The notes: generated by a model from the letters alone, not told the origin. Positions 17,636-26,932 are shown, numbered from the stretch's first letter. The stretch: 64,000 nt of DNA from Paenibacillus stellifer (GCF_000758685.1 NZ_CP009286.1:960501-1024500), one strand, 5' to 3'. Program-made: numbers and translations.

Positions 17636-18463
17636 ATGGGCAAAGTAATCGCTCTCGCGAATCAGAAAGGTGGCGTCGGCAAAACGACAACAGCGGTCAA
17701 CCTCGGCATTGGCTTGGCGGCGGAAGGCAAGAAGGTTCTGCTGCTGGACGCGGATGCGCAAGGGAACCTAACGGATTCGCTGGGCTTCCATGAACCGGAC
17801 AGTCTATCCGTTTCATTGGCTACGATGCTGGTGAAAGGCATGACAGAGGAGCCGTATGAACCGAGGGAAGGTATTCTGCATCATCATGAAGGTATCGACC
17901 TGATGCCGGGAAACATCGAGTTATCGGCAGTCGAAGTGGCGCTCGTCAATACGATGAGCAGGGAAACGATTATGCGTTCGTACATCGATTCCGTCAAAGC
18001 TGTTTACAATTATATCCTGATCGACTGTATGCCGAGCTTGGGCATGATGACGATCAACGCATTGGCAGCGGCGGATAGCGTCATTATCCCGGTACAGGCG
18101 CACTACCTGCCCGCCAAAGGCATGACGCAGCTTTTGCAGACGGTTGCCCGCGTTCGGCGTCAAATTAATCCGAAGCTGGCTGTGGATGGTGTGCTGCTCA
18201 CGATGGTAGACAGCCGAACCAATTTCGCCAAAGACATTTCTTTCGTTTTGCGTCGGGATTATGGGGATAAGCTGCGTGTATTCAATACAGAAATCCCCCT
18301 GTCCATCCGCGCGGCGGAAACAAGCGCCAAGGGTAAAAGCATTTATGCCCACGATCCGAACGGACAGGTTGCTAAAGCCTACGCTGCACTTACGAAGGAG
18401 GTGCAGGATATTGGCAGCGAAAGAAGATCGGCTCGCCAGCATAAAGCTGACCAAAGTCGATGA
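17636..18463 (+). CDS. parA: ParA/Soj-family partition ATPase
   Basis: This 275-residue ATPase opens with the deviant Walker A motif NQKGGVGKTTTAVNL (residues 9-23), followed by LLLDADAQGNLT and an IDCMPSLGMMTINAL Walker B region. It is the chromosomal/plasmid Soj type with no N-terminal regulator domain. GGGAG precedes ATG 17,636. The ParB gene overlaps its last 53 bp. In ICEs this pair helps keep the excised circle. It is the first gene of the element after two terminators. Confidence 0.94.
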   Translation: MGKVIALANQKGGVGKTTTAVNLGIGLAAEGKKVLLLDADAQGNLTDSLGFHEPDSLSVSLATMLVKGMTEEPYEPREGILHHHEGIDLMPGNIELSAVEVALVNTMSRETIMRSYIDSVKAVYNYILIDCMPSLGMMTINALAAADSVIIPVQAHYLPAKGMTQLLQTVARVRRQINPKLAVDGVLLTMVDSRTNFAKDISFVLRRDYGDKLRVFNTEIPLSIRAAETSAKGKSIYAHDPNGQVAKAYAALTKEVQDIGSERRSARQHKADQSR

Positions 18464-19355
18464 TTTATTCTCGACAGAGGAAAGCCGCAACGATTCGCAA
18501 CGGGAAAAGGTGATGGATATTCCATTGGCTGAAATTAGTGAATTTCCCGGTCATCCCTTTAAGGTAAGGGCGGATGAAGCGATGTTAGAAATGGCGGATA
18601 GTGTCAAGCTGTATGGTGTCCTTGTTCCCGGCTTAGTTCGGCCAAAGGTAGGCGGTGGATACGAAATGGTATCCGGCCATCGTCGAAAGAAGGCAAGTGA
18701 ATTGGCTGGTATGGAGACAATTCCATGTCTCGTTCGCGAGTTGGATGACGATCAGGCGACTATCATCATGGTGGATAGCAACTTGCAACGGGAGTATATT
18801 TCTCCGAGTGAAAAAGCTTTTGCCTACAAAATGAAATTGGAAGCTATGAACAGACAAGGACAACGAACAGATTTAACTCGTTCCCAAGTTGGGAACAAGT
18901 CTGCTGCAAAGAAATCAAGCGAGATATTAGCAGAACAGATGGGCGAAAGCAAAAACCAAATATTTAGATACGTTCGCCTAACCGAACTCACTCCTCACAT
19001 TCTCGAAATGGTAGACGACAAACGGATTGCCTTTAATCCTGCTGTTGAGTTATCTTACTTGGCCGAGAAAGAACAGCTAGCCCTATTCGAGACCATGCAG
19101 GCCGAGGACTGCACGCCTTCACTTGCTCAGGCTCAGCGTATGAAAAAGATGAGTCAAGAAGGCAGGCTGAATACAGATGTCATTTACACCATACTGACGG
19201 AGGAAAAGCCGAATCAGAAAGAAAAAATGAGTATTCAGCGAGAACGAATCGACCGCTTTTTCCCACGAGATTTCTCGGAAAAACAAAAGGAAGACCTAAT
19301 CGTGCAACTGCTGGAAAGCTGGTACAAAAGGCGGCAGAGGGAGCACGAACGGTAA
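18411..19355 (+). CDS. parB: ParB-family partition / nucleoid-binding protein
   Basis: This 314-residue protein starts at TTG 18,411, nine nt after GGAGG; no ATG fits before the conserved ParB box. The ParB/Srx domain (about residues 35-125) has the MVSGHRRKKASELAG arginine patch that binds CTP in this family, followed by a helix-turn-helix region (about 170-215, AEQMGESKNQIFRYVRL). The C-terminal part is charged. The gene overlaps parA by 53 bp. Confidence 0.9.
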   Translation: MAAKEDRLASIKLTKVDDLFSTEESRNDSQREKVMDIPLAEISEFPGHPFKVRADEAMLEMADSVKLYGVLVPGLVRPKVGGGYEMVSGHRRKKASELAGMETIPCLVRELDDDQATIIMVDSNLQREYISPSEKAFAYKMKLEAMNRQGQRTDLTRSQVGNKSAAKKSSEILAEQMGESKNQIFRYVRLTELTPHILEMVDDKRIAFNPAVELSYLAEKEQLALFETMQAEDCTPSLAQAQRMKKMSQEGRLNTDVIYTILTEEKPNQKEKMSIQRERIDRFFPRDFSEKQKEDLIVQLLESWYKRRQREHER

Positions 19356-19384
19356 TTCCCCCGTTGCCGCCCTGTTCATGCGCC

Positions 19385-19409
19385 CTCTCCCCTGACGGAG
19401 AGCTTTTTT
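19385..19409 (+). terminator. Short hairpin terminator after parB
   Basis: CTCTCC and GGAGAG enclose a 6-nt loop and lead into six T residues. It may only partly block reading into the following operon. Confidence 0.65.
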
Positions 19410-19437
19410 ATGCCTATTTTCGGGGAGGAGATCATCA

Positions 19438-19608
19438 ATGGACTTTACGAAAGGAAAACGGCGTCAGTATGAACGTCTAATGAAAGAAAAGCCGGGTTTT
19501 GCGCGTAGTAGGCCATCCGAGGAGGAAGAAGCACAACTGCGCAAGCAGGCTCAGGAAGCCGAAGGCTGGCACAAGAAACATGACCGCAAAAAGAACCGGG
19601 AGGGCTGA
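19438..19608 (+). CDS. Small basic protein, unknown, 56 residues
   Basis: ATG 19,438 follows GGGGAGGAG by 7 nt. The product is highly charged (Lys/Arg/Glu), begins MDFTKGKRRQYERLMKEKPG and has no membrane segment. Its stop precedes the next gene's ATG by two bases, so it is part of that operon. Function unknown. Confidence 0.65.
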   Translation: MDFTKGKRRQYERLMKEKPGFARSRPSEEEEAQLRKQAQEAEGWHKKHDRKKNREG

Positions 19609-19610
19609 CG

Positions 19611-20222
19611 ATGGAGCAAGAGAAACGAATGGCCGGTGACTACGAAGTCTATCAAGCGCTACCCATTGGCAGGGTGGAGGTTGTTTTAGGCATCGACATC
19701 ACGAATACCGAAAAGCCCTATTTGGTTTGCTACTGCTCGCAGAATAATTTGTTTGGCATCGATCAGTATTACGGTGCAGAAGGATATGCGGATTACCTGG
19801 TCGCAATGCAGGAATTTACCAAGCTATTGCAATGGGAAATCGAGAAACTCCAGACCGAGCGCGCTACGATCACGGAGCCGATGCCTCCCATTCAACCCGA
19901 CCAATGCCTGCCCATCAAAAGTGACGATGATCTCGGCGGCAGAATTGTTGTGACCCGTTTGGATTGGTTGCGGCCGGAATTTCGCACGGCAGACCATCAG
20001 TTGATTTGGGTAACGGGAGGCTTCGGTGCCTCCGGGAACTCACGTGGGCGGGCGATCTATGCGGAAACCCTCTATTCCGGCGATGAATACCGCTATAACC
20101 GGGAAGACCTGATGGGGTTCCTGAAGCCGGAGCATACGCCCACATGGGCGGCCGAGAAGCTGGCACAACGACAAGCGGAGCAAGCCCCATCAAAGCCGCG
20201 TCCGCGAGGCGAAGCGCGTTAA
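19611..20222 (+). CDS. ICE-associated protein of unknown function
   Basis: This 203-residue cytoplasmic protein contains the stretch GFGASGNSRGRAIYAETLYS near residue 145, which I recall from hypothetical proteins of Firmicutes conjugative elements, but I cannot name the family. The C-terminal 20 residues are Pro/Arg-rich. It starts 2 bp after the small upstream gene, with GGAGGG before ATG, and sits 47 bp ahead of the pilus-like operon. Confidence 0.7.
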   Translation: MEQEKRMAGDYEVYQALPIGRVEVVLGIDITNTEKPYLVCYCSQNNLFGIDQYYGAEGYADYLVAMQEFTKLLQWEIEKLQTERATITEPMPPIQPDQCLPIKSDDDLGGRIVVTRLDWLRPEFRTADHQLIWVTGGFGASGNSRGRAIYAETLYSGDEYRYNREDLMGFLKPEHTPTWAAEKLAQRQAEQAPSKPRPRGEAR

Positions 20223-20269
20223 GAGAAGCGCAAGGTATCTTCTATATAAATGAAAGGAGATCGTGAACG

Positions 20270-21391
20270 ATGTCATGGACGTATCGACACCGCAAGACGC
20301 TCATCATGGGAGCCATCGCAATCAGCGTGGCGCTTCTGGTAGCAGCGGCCTTGTATATGCTGATGCGGCACACCGATCAGCAGCAAAAGCAGCAACAGAT
20401 GAAAGAGGAGTATGAGCGGCAGATTCAGCAATTGAAAAAGGAGGAGCAGCAAAACAGCCGAAATGTCTGGACGACTGCAAAAACAATACCGGCAGGCGTC
20501 TCGCTCAAAGCGGATGACCTCAAGGCTGTTCCGATGCCCGTCAGTTTGGTTCCGCCGGGCGTCATCACCGACCGGGAAAGCATCATCGGCAAAAACGCCA
20601 AGATCGAGCTTGCATCAGGAACGCCGCTACTTTCCTCTTTATTGTACGAAGGACAGCCCATTCCGAAGGATTTGCGCATACAGGAGTTTCAGGTCATTCA
20701 GCTTCCCTCTAATCTCAAGCCTAACCAATATATAGACGTTCGCATCGGCTTTCCAACCGGCGAGGACTTTGTTCTCTTATCTAAAAAGAAGGTACAGGAG
20801 TTGTCCGGTACGGTTGTGTGGCTGGAACTGAATGAGATGGACATCCTCCAAACGTCCAGCGCAATTATTGATGCGTACTTGCAGGGAGCGCGGTTGTATG
20901 CCCTCCCGTACATCGAGCCGGGCTTACAGGAAGCGGCTGTGGTCAACTATCCGGCCAATCAGAAGGTATTGAACCTGATGGCAGTCGATCCCAATCTGCT
21001 CGAAACCGCAAAAATCGAACTTGCCCGCGCGTTGCGTCAAACGCTGGATGGCAATTTGAAGGCGGTCAGCGACTCGGACAAACTTCGCGTCACTAGCGGT
21101 AGTGTAACCGTGCAGCAGCAGTTGCAAAACGAACGGATGACGACGCGGCAGGGCAATGCCATGAGCGGAACACAGCCAGTAGGCACACCGCAGTCTGGAG
21201 AATCAGCAGTTTCGACGAATGGTCCGCAGCCTAGCGTGAGTGATGCTGCTGGTGCAGCAGCTACGCAATCTTCGAAAAATCAACAGAAGCCCCCTCCTGC
21301 CGTTTCGCCGTCGCAGCCATCGGGTATGCCTCCTGCAACCGAAGCGCCTCCGGCAAGCGAAGATAAGTGGGAAAATATCTTCAATCAATGA
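20270..21391 (+). CDS. SAF-domain membrane protein, CpaB/RcpC-like
   Basis: This 373-residue protein has a membrane anchor (about residues 12-35), a Gln/Lys-rich coiled coil (36-62) and a SAF domain (about 66-130: TIPAGVSLKADDLKAVPMP, then IGKNAKIELASGTPLL). The tail from about 285 is low-complexity Ser/Pro/Gln. In Tad systems CpaB/RcpC is the SAF-domain assembly protein of the cell-envelope part of the machine; the following CpaE-, CpaF- and TadB/C-like genes support that reading. AAAGGAG lies 10 nt before ATG. It is first in an operon running at least to 29,416. Confidence 0.75.
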   Translation: MSWTYRHRKTLIMGAIAISVALLVAAALYMLMRHTDQQQKQQQMKEEYERQIQQLKKEEQQNSRNVWTTAKTIPAGVSLKADDLKAVPMPVSLVPPGVITDRESIIGKNAKIELASGTPLLSSLLYEGQPIPKDLRIQEFQVIQLPSNLKPNQYIDVRIGFPTGEDFVLLSKKKVQELSGTVVWLELNEMDILQTSSAIIDAYLQGARLYALPYIEPGLQEAAVVNYPANQKVLNLMAVDPNLLETAKIELARALRQTLDGNLKAVSDSDKLRVTSGSVTVQQQLQNERMTTRQGNAMSGTQPVGTPQSGESAVSTNGPQPSVSDAAGAAATQSSKNQQKPPPAVSPSQPSGMPPATEAPPASEDKWENIFNQ

Positions 21392-21402
21392 GGAGTGCGG
21401 AT

Positions 21403-22110
21403 ATGAAAAAAATTGTTTTTATCGGCGTAGCGGACAAGACGCATGCTTTGTTGGTGCTTGGCCGCTTGCTTGTGGCGTTGGGGAATAAAGTGCTGTTGGT
21501 GGATTCAACCGTCACGCAGTCGATTCGGGGTTATCTGCCGCACGCCTATGCCAATAGCGCCGTTCAGGATTATGAAGGTATGGATGTGGCCTACGGCTAT
21601 CTCACTCCCGAACAGCTTGAACGAGGTTTGGCACAGGTAGGGACGGCACCGGCATACGACATCATGCTGGTGGACACTGACCATACGGAATTTGTTTTCC
21701 ACCACAACCTGTCCCAGTTTGATAAGCGGGTGTGGTGCTGGGATGGAAGGCGGTTATCGCTGGAGAAAAACGAGGAACTGATGATTCGTCTCGGCTTACA
21801 GAATACGGAAGAGCCTGTCTCGTTTTTCGAGTTGATCTCCCCTGACATACCGGGAAAGCTGGCAGCTTGGCGAGCCGAAAAGCGGTTGCGGCATATCCAG
21901 TTGGAGGATACGGTGTTTCGCTTCCCTTTGGACGAACGCGATGCAGCCGTCGATTTGAACAATCAACACCACGGCCGCATCGACCTTCGCGGGCTGACCG
22001 GGGCGTTTCGCGAGATGCTGCTGACGATGCTCGAGCAGCTTGGCGATTGCGACCGCAAGACAGCGCGACGAGCCTGGGCAATCGCCCGTAAACGGGTGCG
22101 GGTGTGGTAG
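21403..22110 (+). CDS. MinD/CpaE-like protein without a P-loop
   Basis: This 235-residue protein starts at ATG 21,403 with GAGGAG upstream, 11 bp after the previous stop. It opens like a MinD fold (KIVFIGVADKTHALLVLGR, then NKVLLVDST), but the lysine-containing KGGxGKTT loop is missing, so it probably cannot hydrolyse ATP. Residues 75-100 hold a Walker-B-like strand (IMLVDTDHTEF). In Tad loci CpaE/TadZ proteins are often degenerate and act as localisation factors. It is followed after 14 bp by a second MinD-like gene. Confidence 0.65.
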   Translation: MKKIVFIGVADKTHALLVLGRLLVALGNKVLLVDSTVTQSIRGYLPHAYANSAVQDYEGMDVAYGYLTPEQLERGLAQVGTAPAYDIMLVDTDHTEFVFHHNLSQFDKRVWCWDGRRLSLEKNEELMIRLGLQNTEEPVSFFELISPDIPGKLAAWRAEKRLRHIQLEDTVFRFPLDERDAAVDLNNQHHGRIDLRGLTGAFREMLLTMLEQLGDCDRKTARRAWAIARKRVRVW

Positions 22111-22124
22111 AAAGGAGAACGTTT

Positions 22125-22964
22125 ATGGGAGCTACCGTTGTATTTTGGAGTCCTGTTTCCGGTCAGGCCGGGACAACGACCAATCTGCTCGCCGCGGCGA
22201 CGTGCATGGGTTTGGAATATTCGGCGCGATTGCTGCTGCTCGGGCATTTGCAGAGCAGCTATGCTGCTGTCGAACGAGCCTATTATCGACCTGCCGGAAG
22301 AGAGGACATGCATACCCCGGACACGGGAATTGATGCGCTCTTGCGTCTGCTGAAAAACCGCAAGCTGGAGCCTGTCATGCTGCGTGACTATGCCCATCCG
22401 TTGCTGCGGGATCGCCTGGATATTTTGCCCGGCTCCATCAAGCAAGAGGATATCTTTATCGAAACGGCAAAAGAATGGCTCACACCGCTGCTTGCGGTTG
22501 CCCGCCGCGCTTACGATGTAGTGCTGTTGGATGGGGGGAGCGGCAGCGGGTCGGCTTGGGACGAAATGCTGCGGCAGCAGGCCGACGTATGGGTCGTCTG
22601 CCTGCCGCAAAACCGCCTCCTTCTTGAGCGATTTTTTCAATCGGCAGAAGCAGCGATGCTGCAAGGCCGAAGAACGCTGCTCGTGTTCGGACAGTACGAC
22701 CCTTATTCGACGCTCACTTCTAAAAATCTCATGCGTCAATTCCGTATAGGACCGACCTTGTACCCTGTTGCACATAATACAGGCTGGATGGATGCGGCAC
22801 AGCATGGCGAAGCGAATCCTTTCTGGTTTCGCAACAGAAAGATAGCAAGCGGTCATGAGAACCACCTGTTCGTGCAGCAGGTGCGACGATTGGCGCAGGC
22901 TGTGATCGACAGCGCAGGCACAAGGCAGTCCCTTTTCGGCGGGAAGGAGGGCGACACGCTATGA
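22125..22964 (+). CDS. MinD/CpaE-like ATPase with altered Walker A
   Basis: This 279-residue protein is read from ATG 22,125, 7 nt after AAAGGAG. Its P-loop-like start is FWSPVSGQAGTTTNLLAAA, where the usual Gly-Lys-Thr is Gly-Thr-Thr, so the catalytic Lys is replaced. A Walker-B-like strand DVVLLDGGSGSGSAWDEML lies near residue 140. It overlaps the CpaF-like gene by 4 bp. Role by context: positioning or regulating the Tad-like machine. Confidence 0.68.
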   Translation: MGATVVFWSPVSGQAGTTTNLLAAATCMGLEYSARLLLLGHLQSSYAAVERAYYRPAGREDMHTPDTGIDALLRLLKNRKLEPVMLRDYAHPLLRDRLDILPGSIKQEDIFIETAKEWLTPLLAVARRAYDVVLLDGGSGSGSAWDEMLRQQADVWVVCLPQNRLLLERFFQSAEAAMLQGRRTLLVFGQYDPYSTLTSKNLMRQFRIGPTLYPVAHNTGWMDAAQHGEANPFWFRNRKIASGHENHLFVQQVRRLAQAVIDSAGTRQSLFGGKEGDTL

Positions 22965-24823
22965 CGGCTATGCTCAATGCCTTCATCCTGATCGCGCTCT
23001 TGTTGCTTTCAATCTTCTTCCTTTATTTGCGCCTGAGCCGACGATTGCCGGAACGGACGGACGACACATCGGTATATACGCTGGAAGCGATGACCACTTT
23101 CGTAAAAGCAACGCTACACGAGTTAACCAGCAGCAACCTGGCCGACTTCGGTTTGTCGGAGGAAGAATACCGCCGCCGAAAAAGCAAACGGGCGGAGCTG
23201 AAAAAGGCGCTGCGGGGCTGCACCTCCGGTGATCTGCGGGACAAGGAATACGTCAAGGAGATCATTGCCGACCTGCTCGCGCAGCGCTATGAACTGGACG
23301 ATGCGCATTTGAACCTCCTGCTGCCCTTTCATCAGCCGGAGTCCCTCTCCGCGCAAGACCAGTTTGATATTCTGATTTACACATATAAAAAGGAAGCCGG
23401 GCTTCATGCGCTCGACCGGCTCGTTCAAACCTATGAATGGGATCGGCAAAGACGAAACGAGGAAGGCCACCTTGAAACGTACCGGATTACGTCGGAGGAT
23501 ATTCGTAGCGTCTTCGCCCGTGAAGCGCCGCGTTTGACGACGGACGATAAGCTCCAGCTTGTCGTCCAGCGGATTTATCAGCATTACAAGGGATTCAGTG
23601 TCGTGGACGAGCTGCGCGACATGCGTGTGGACGGCGTATCCGGGGGCGTATCTGGTCTGCCGCCGCTCATGTGGGAGGGCGAATGGTCGCTGGAGGAGGA
23701 CGCACAGCTTCAGTCGCTGCCCCGTTCGCATGACAGCATATGGCTGTTTTACAAGGGGAAGTCCATCCACCTGAGCTTCTTGTCCTTCGGCTCCGAGCAG
23801 GAACTGCGACGCGTTTGCCAGATCATCTACAAGCACAATTTTCCCGGCCAGTTGTCCGAGGCGAACGGATTTAAGGTCAATGAAATGGCAGACGGCTCCC
23901 GCGTCGTCGTGCTGCGCCCCCGATTCAGTGAATCGTGGGCTTTTTTTGTGCGCAAATTCGACGTGCAAAGCGCGACGCTGGAGCAGTTGATTCAGGACGA
24001 AGGCGCGGAATTGCCGATTGGCCTCATTCGTTACTTGGTATCGGGTGCGCGGATCACCGCGATTACCGGTGCGCAGGGCAGCGGCAAAACAACGCTTCTT
24101 ATGGCGATGGTTCGCCATATTCCAGAAGTGCTGCCCATCCGGGTACAGGAAATGAGCTTTGAGCTTCAATTGCGCAAAATTTATCCAGAACGCAACATCG
24201 TCAGCCTGCGCGAAACCGAGACGATTTCCGGTCAACAGGGGCTGGACATCCAGAAGAAGACGGACGGCTCTGTCAATATTTTGGGCGAGGTAGCGACCGA
24301 TCCGGTCGCCGCTTGGATGGTTCAGATGGCACAGGTGGCGTCATTATTCACCTTGTTCACGCATCACGCCAAAACCTTCCGTGACCTAGTGCTGTCTCTC
24401 CGCAATTCCTTGTTGAAAACAAAGGTGTTTACGAACGAGCGTGTGGCGGAGCAGCAGGTCGTCAGCGTCGTCAACTTCGATATTCACCTCCGCCGCGACC
24501 TGGACGGACGGCGATATATCGAGCGCATTACGGAATGCGTCCCAGTGCCGCAGGAGACGGCGTACCCGGAAGCCTTTCGCGGGAAAATGACAAAGGACGA
24601 ACGAATGGCAGCCTTTATGGAAACGACGCTCGAATACTTTCGCCGCTCGACGGATCGCCCGCTGTACACCGCCCGAAATCTCGTCGAATACCGCGACGGT
24701 CGTTACGTTGCCGTTCATCCCCTGTCCGAGCAAAGTCGCTGCGAGATTACGGAATACTTGAGCGGCCCCGATCAGGCTGTCTTTGATGCGTTTCTGGCAT
24801 CCCATTGGGGGGATGAGACATGA
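22961..24823 (+). CDS. CpaF/TadA-type secretion ATPase with N-terminal membrane anchor
   Basis: This 620-residue protein belongs to the type II/IV secretion ATPase family. Walker A is AITGAQGSGKTTLLMAM (about residues 368-384), followed by a VQEMSFELQLRKIYPE Asp-box-like region, LGEVATDPVAAW and the His box FTHHAKTFRDL. Residues 7-25 form a hydrophobic helix absent from standard CpaF, so the ATPase seems to be membrane-tethered. It is joined by 4-bp ATGA overlaps to the genes on both sides. Role: powers assembly of a Tad/Flp-like pilus. Confidence 0.85.
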   Translation: MTAMLNAFILIALLLLSIFFLYLRLSRRLPERTDDTSVYTLEAMTTFVKATLHELTSSNLADFGLSEEEYRRRKSKRAELKKALRGCTSGDLRDKEYVKEIIADLLAQRYELDDAHLNLLLPFHQPESLSAQDQFDILIYTYKKEAGLHALDRLVQTYEWDRQRRNEEGHLETYRITSEDIRSVFAREAPRLTTDDKLQLVVQRIYQHYKGFSVVDELRDMRVDGVSGGVSGLPPLMWEGEWSLEEDAQLQSLPRSHDSIWLFYKGKSIHLSFLSFGSEQELRRVCQIIYKHNFPGQLSEANGFKVNEMADGSRVVVLRPRFSESWAFFVRKFDVQSATLEQLIQDEGAELPIGLIRYLVSGARITAITGAQGSGKTTLLMAMVRHIPEVLPIRVQEMSFELQLRKIYPERNIVSLRETETISGQQGLDIQKKTDGSVNILGEVATDPVAAWMVQMAQVASLFTLFTHHAKTFRDLVLSLRNSLLKTKVFTNERVAEQQVVSVVNFDIHLRRDLDGRRYIERITECVPVPQETAYPEAFRGKMTKDERMAAFMETTLEYFRRSTDRPLYTARNLVEYRDGRYVAVHPLSEQSRCEITEYLSGPDQAVFDAFLASHWGDET

Positions 24824-26889
24824 TGCGGGAATGGCTCTCCCCTCTGCTCGGCATCGCAACTGTGCTCTTTCTTGCCGCTGTCGCGGCCTTCCTGTGGCTG
24901 TCCCGGCGTGATTCGGAGGTGGAGGCAGTCCGGCGCTACGAAGCGCTACGTAAGCCGGGGCAAGCGCCTCGCAAGCAGGCGGTTTACAGTTTCATGCAGC
25001 AGCTATACAGCGTTTGCGAGCAGATGCCGGTTTTAAGGATGTACTTGCAGCACCTTCGCAGGCGATTGGTCATTCTGCGGCTCGGGGACGAATGGAAGCT
25101 GCGGCTTGAGGTGATGAAATCGGCACTCATAATGTGGCTTGTCCTGTTTTTGGCCGCGATTCCGCTTGTTTTGGCGGTGCGCGACCCTTTCACGCTGGCG
25201 ATGCTCGGCATGGGTCTTTGGGTCGGCCACGGCATCCTCTCGGATATGGGTGTTTATCGGCTCGAAATGCGGCTGCTGCGACAACTTCGTTTGTTTCTTG
25301 GGGATGTAAGACATCATTACCATCGTCACGGGATGGTGGATGAAGCCGTCTATGAATCGGCTGACAGCGCGCCGTATGAAATGGCACTGCACGGGCAAGA
25401 ACTGTACGACATGCTGACGGACAGCGACGCCGAAGATAAACTGGCGCAATATGTGGAGCATGCCCCGAATCGCTATTTGCAGGGCTTTGCGGGATTGTCG
25501 TATCTCATCAAAGAGCATGGCGATCAGCAAACGGAAAGCGGTTCGGTCTACCTCAAGGGACTGGAAAAGCTGTCCATCGAACTGAATCTGGAATTGCTGC
25601 GTCGCGAGCGTCTCAGCTTCTTATTACAGGGGCTGACCGTTATCGCGCTGCTGCCGCTGCTGTTTACCCGTCCGATTGAAGCCTGGGCCAGCCACTTTTT
25701 TCCGGCAATGGACACGTTCTACGCCAGCGCTTTCGGTTGGGCCGTCAAACTCTGTCTACTTGTCGTCGTGTGGCTATGCTACGTGCTGCTGCGCAACCTG
25801 TCGGAGCTGGATGCGACCGCAAGGCCCACCAGCCGAAAAAGATGGGAGCAACGGGTCTATGGCTGGCCGTGGATGCGCTGGCTGGCCCACCGACTGGGGC
25901 CGGTTCCCGGCTCGCGAGAAGCGGAACGGATAACCCGGCTGCTCAAGGATACAGCCTCTCCCTTACGTCTCGAATGGTTTTACGTGCAACGGATCGTGGC
26001 CGGGTTCGCATCCATTTTAACGGTGCTGGGCTTGTTCGTGTCCTTGCATGCAGCGGAGCGGCATCAGGTGCTGTATGCACCGGTGAAGCCCGGAACACTA
26101 TTCGGGCAGTTGTCCCCGGAGGAGGATACGAAGGCGCGGGAAGCTGCCGCGCTGGATCGAAGGATGCTCGATCAATTAAAGGAGGTGAGGCCGCGAAGCG
26201 AAAATAGCGTCATCAGCCTGCTGCGCAAGGACCCGGCTTCACAGATCAAGGAGGATCAGCTTCGAGAGGCGGCGCGGCGCATCCTGGGCAAGCTGGAGAA
26301 GCTGAATAAGCCTTTTCTGGCGTGGTGGGAAGCGTTTTTGGCTTTCGCCGCAGGATGGGGCGGGTACATGCTGCCAGTTGGTATTCGACAGTTCCAGCGG
26401 CGTATGCGGCAGATGGAGATGAAACACGAGGTGGATCAGTTGCAGGCCGTGATTGCCATGCTCGCCGAGATGGAACGGATGTCGGTTGAACAGCTTCTGC
26501 TATGGATGGAGCAGTTCGCGCAGGTCTTCAAGGAGCCACTGCAAGCCTGCCTGCTTCACTTTGAACAGGGTGAGGAGCAGGCACTTGCGCAGCTCAAAGA
26601 AGATGCACCGTTTCTGCCTTTTGTTCGGATCGTGGAAAAGCTGGAAATGGCTTCGCAGCATTTGACGATCCGGCAGGCATTTGACGATCTCGAAGCAGAG
26701 CAGGGGTTTGCGCGGGAGCAGCGCAAGCAGGAGTATGAACAGTTAATCGAACAAAAGGCAGGCTGGAGCCGCTGGATCGGGTTTGCCCCCTTGATGGCGC
26801 TGATATTCGGGTATTTGGTCATTCCGCTTGTCGTCGTCAGCCTGCATCAGATGTCCGTGTACTACGATCAGCTTCAACGCATCCAGTAA
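24820..26889 (+). CDS. Fused TadB/TadC-like inner-membrane platform protein
   Basis: This 689-residue protein has membrane segments near residues 8-27, 105-145, 270-290, 305-330, 390-410, 500-515 and 645-670, arranged as two GspF-like halves: an N-terminal TadB-like half and a C-terminal TadC-like half with a cytoplasmic helical region (about 525-640). Classical Tad loci encode TadB and TadC separately, so a fusion is likely. It starts in a 4-bp overlap with the ATPase gene and ends just before a terminator. Confidence 0.75.
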   Translation: MMREWLSPLLGIATVLFLAAVAAFLWLSRRDSEVEAVRRYEALRKPGQAPRKQAVYSFMQQLYSVCEQMPVLRMYLQHLRRRLVILRLGDEWKLRLEVMKSALIMWLVLFLAAIPLVLAVRDPFTLAMLGMGLWVGHGILSDMGVYRLEMRLLRQLRLFLGDVRHHYHRHGMVDEAVYESADSAPYEMALHGQELYDMLTDSDAEDKLAQYVEHAPNRYLQGFAGLSYLIKEHGDQQTESGSVYLKGLEKLSIELNLELLRRERLSFLLQGLTVIALLPLLFTRPIEAWASHFFPAMDTFYASAFGWAVKLCLLVVVWLCYVLLRNLSELDATARPTSRKRWEQRVYGWPWMRWLAHRLGPVPGSREAERITRLLKDTASPLRLEWFYVQRIVAGFASILTVLGLFVSLHAAERHQVLYAPVKPGTLFGQLSPEEDTKAREAAALDRRMLDQLKEVRPRSENSVISLLRKDPASQIKEDQLREAARRILGKLEKLNKPFLAWWEAFLAFAAGWGGYMLPVGIRQFQRRMRQMEMKHEVDQLQAVIAMLAEMERMSVEQLLLWMEQFAQVFKEPLQACLLHFEQGEEQALAQLKEDAPFLPFVRIVEKLEMASQHLTIRQAFDDLEAEQGFAREQRKQEYEQLIEQKAGWSRWIGFAPLMALIFGYLVIPLVVVSLHQMSVYYDQLQRIQ

Positions 26890-26898
26890 CCCATACAG

Positions 26899-26932
26899 AC
26901 GCTTTCCTTCATCAGCGGGAAGGCGTTTTTTT
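26899..26932 (+). terminator. Terminator or attenuator between platform and pilin-like genes
   Basis: ACGCTTTCC pairs with GGAAGGCGT (one G-U) and is followed by seven T residues. It would separate or attenuate expression of the following small membrane proteins. Confidence 0.8.

Noticed and set aside
22104..22124. An upstream start for the second MinD-like gene at 22,104
   Set aside because: The strong AAAGGAG at 22,111 serves the ATG at 22,125; the earlier start would lie before it and has no ribosome site.
23123..24235. A 370-codon minus-strand frame
   Set aside because: It lies opposite the CpaF-type ATPase gene and has no recognisable domain or start site.
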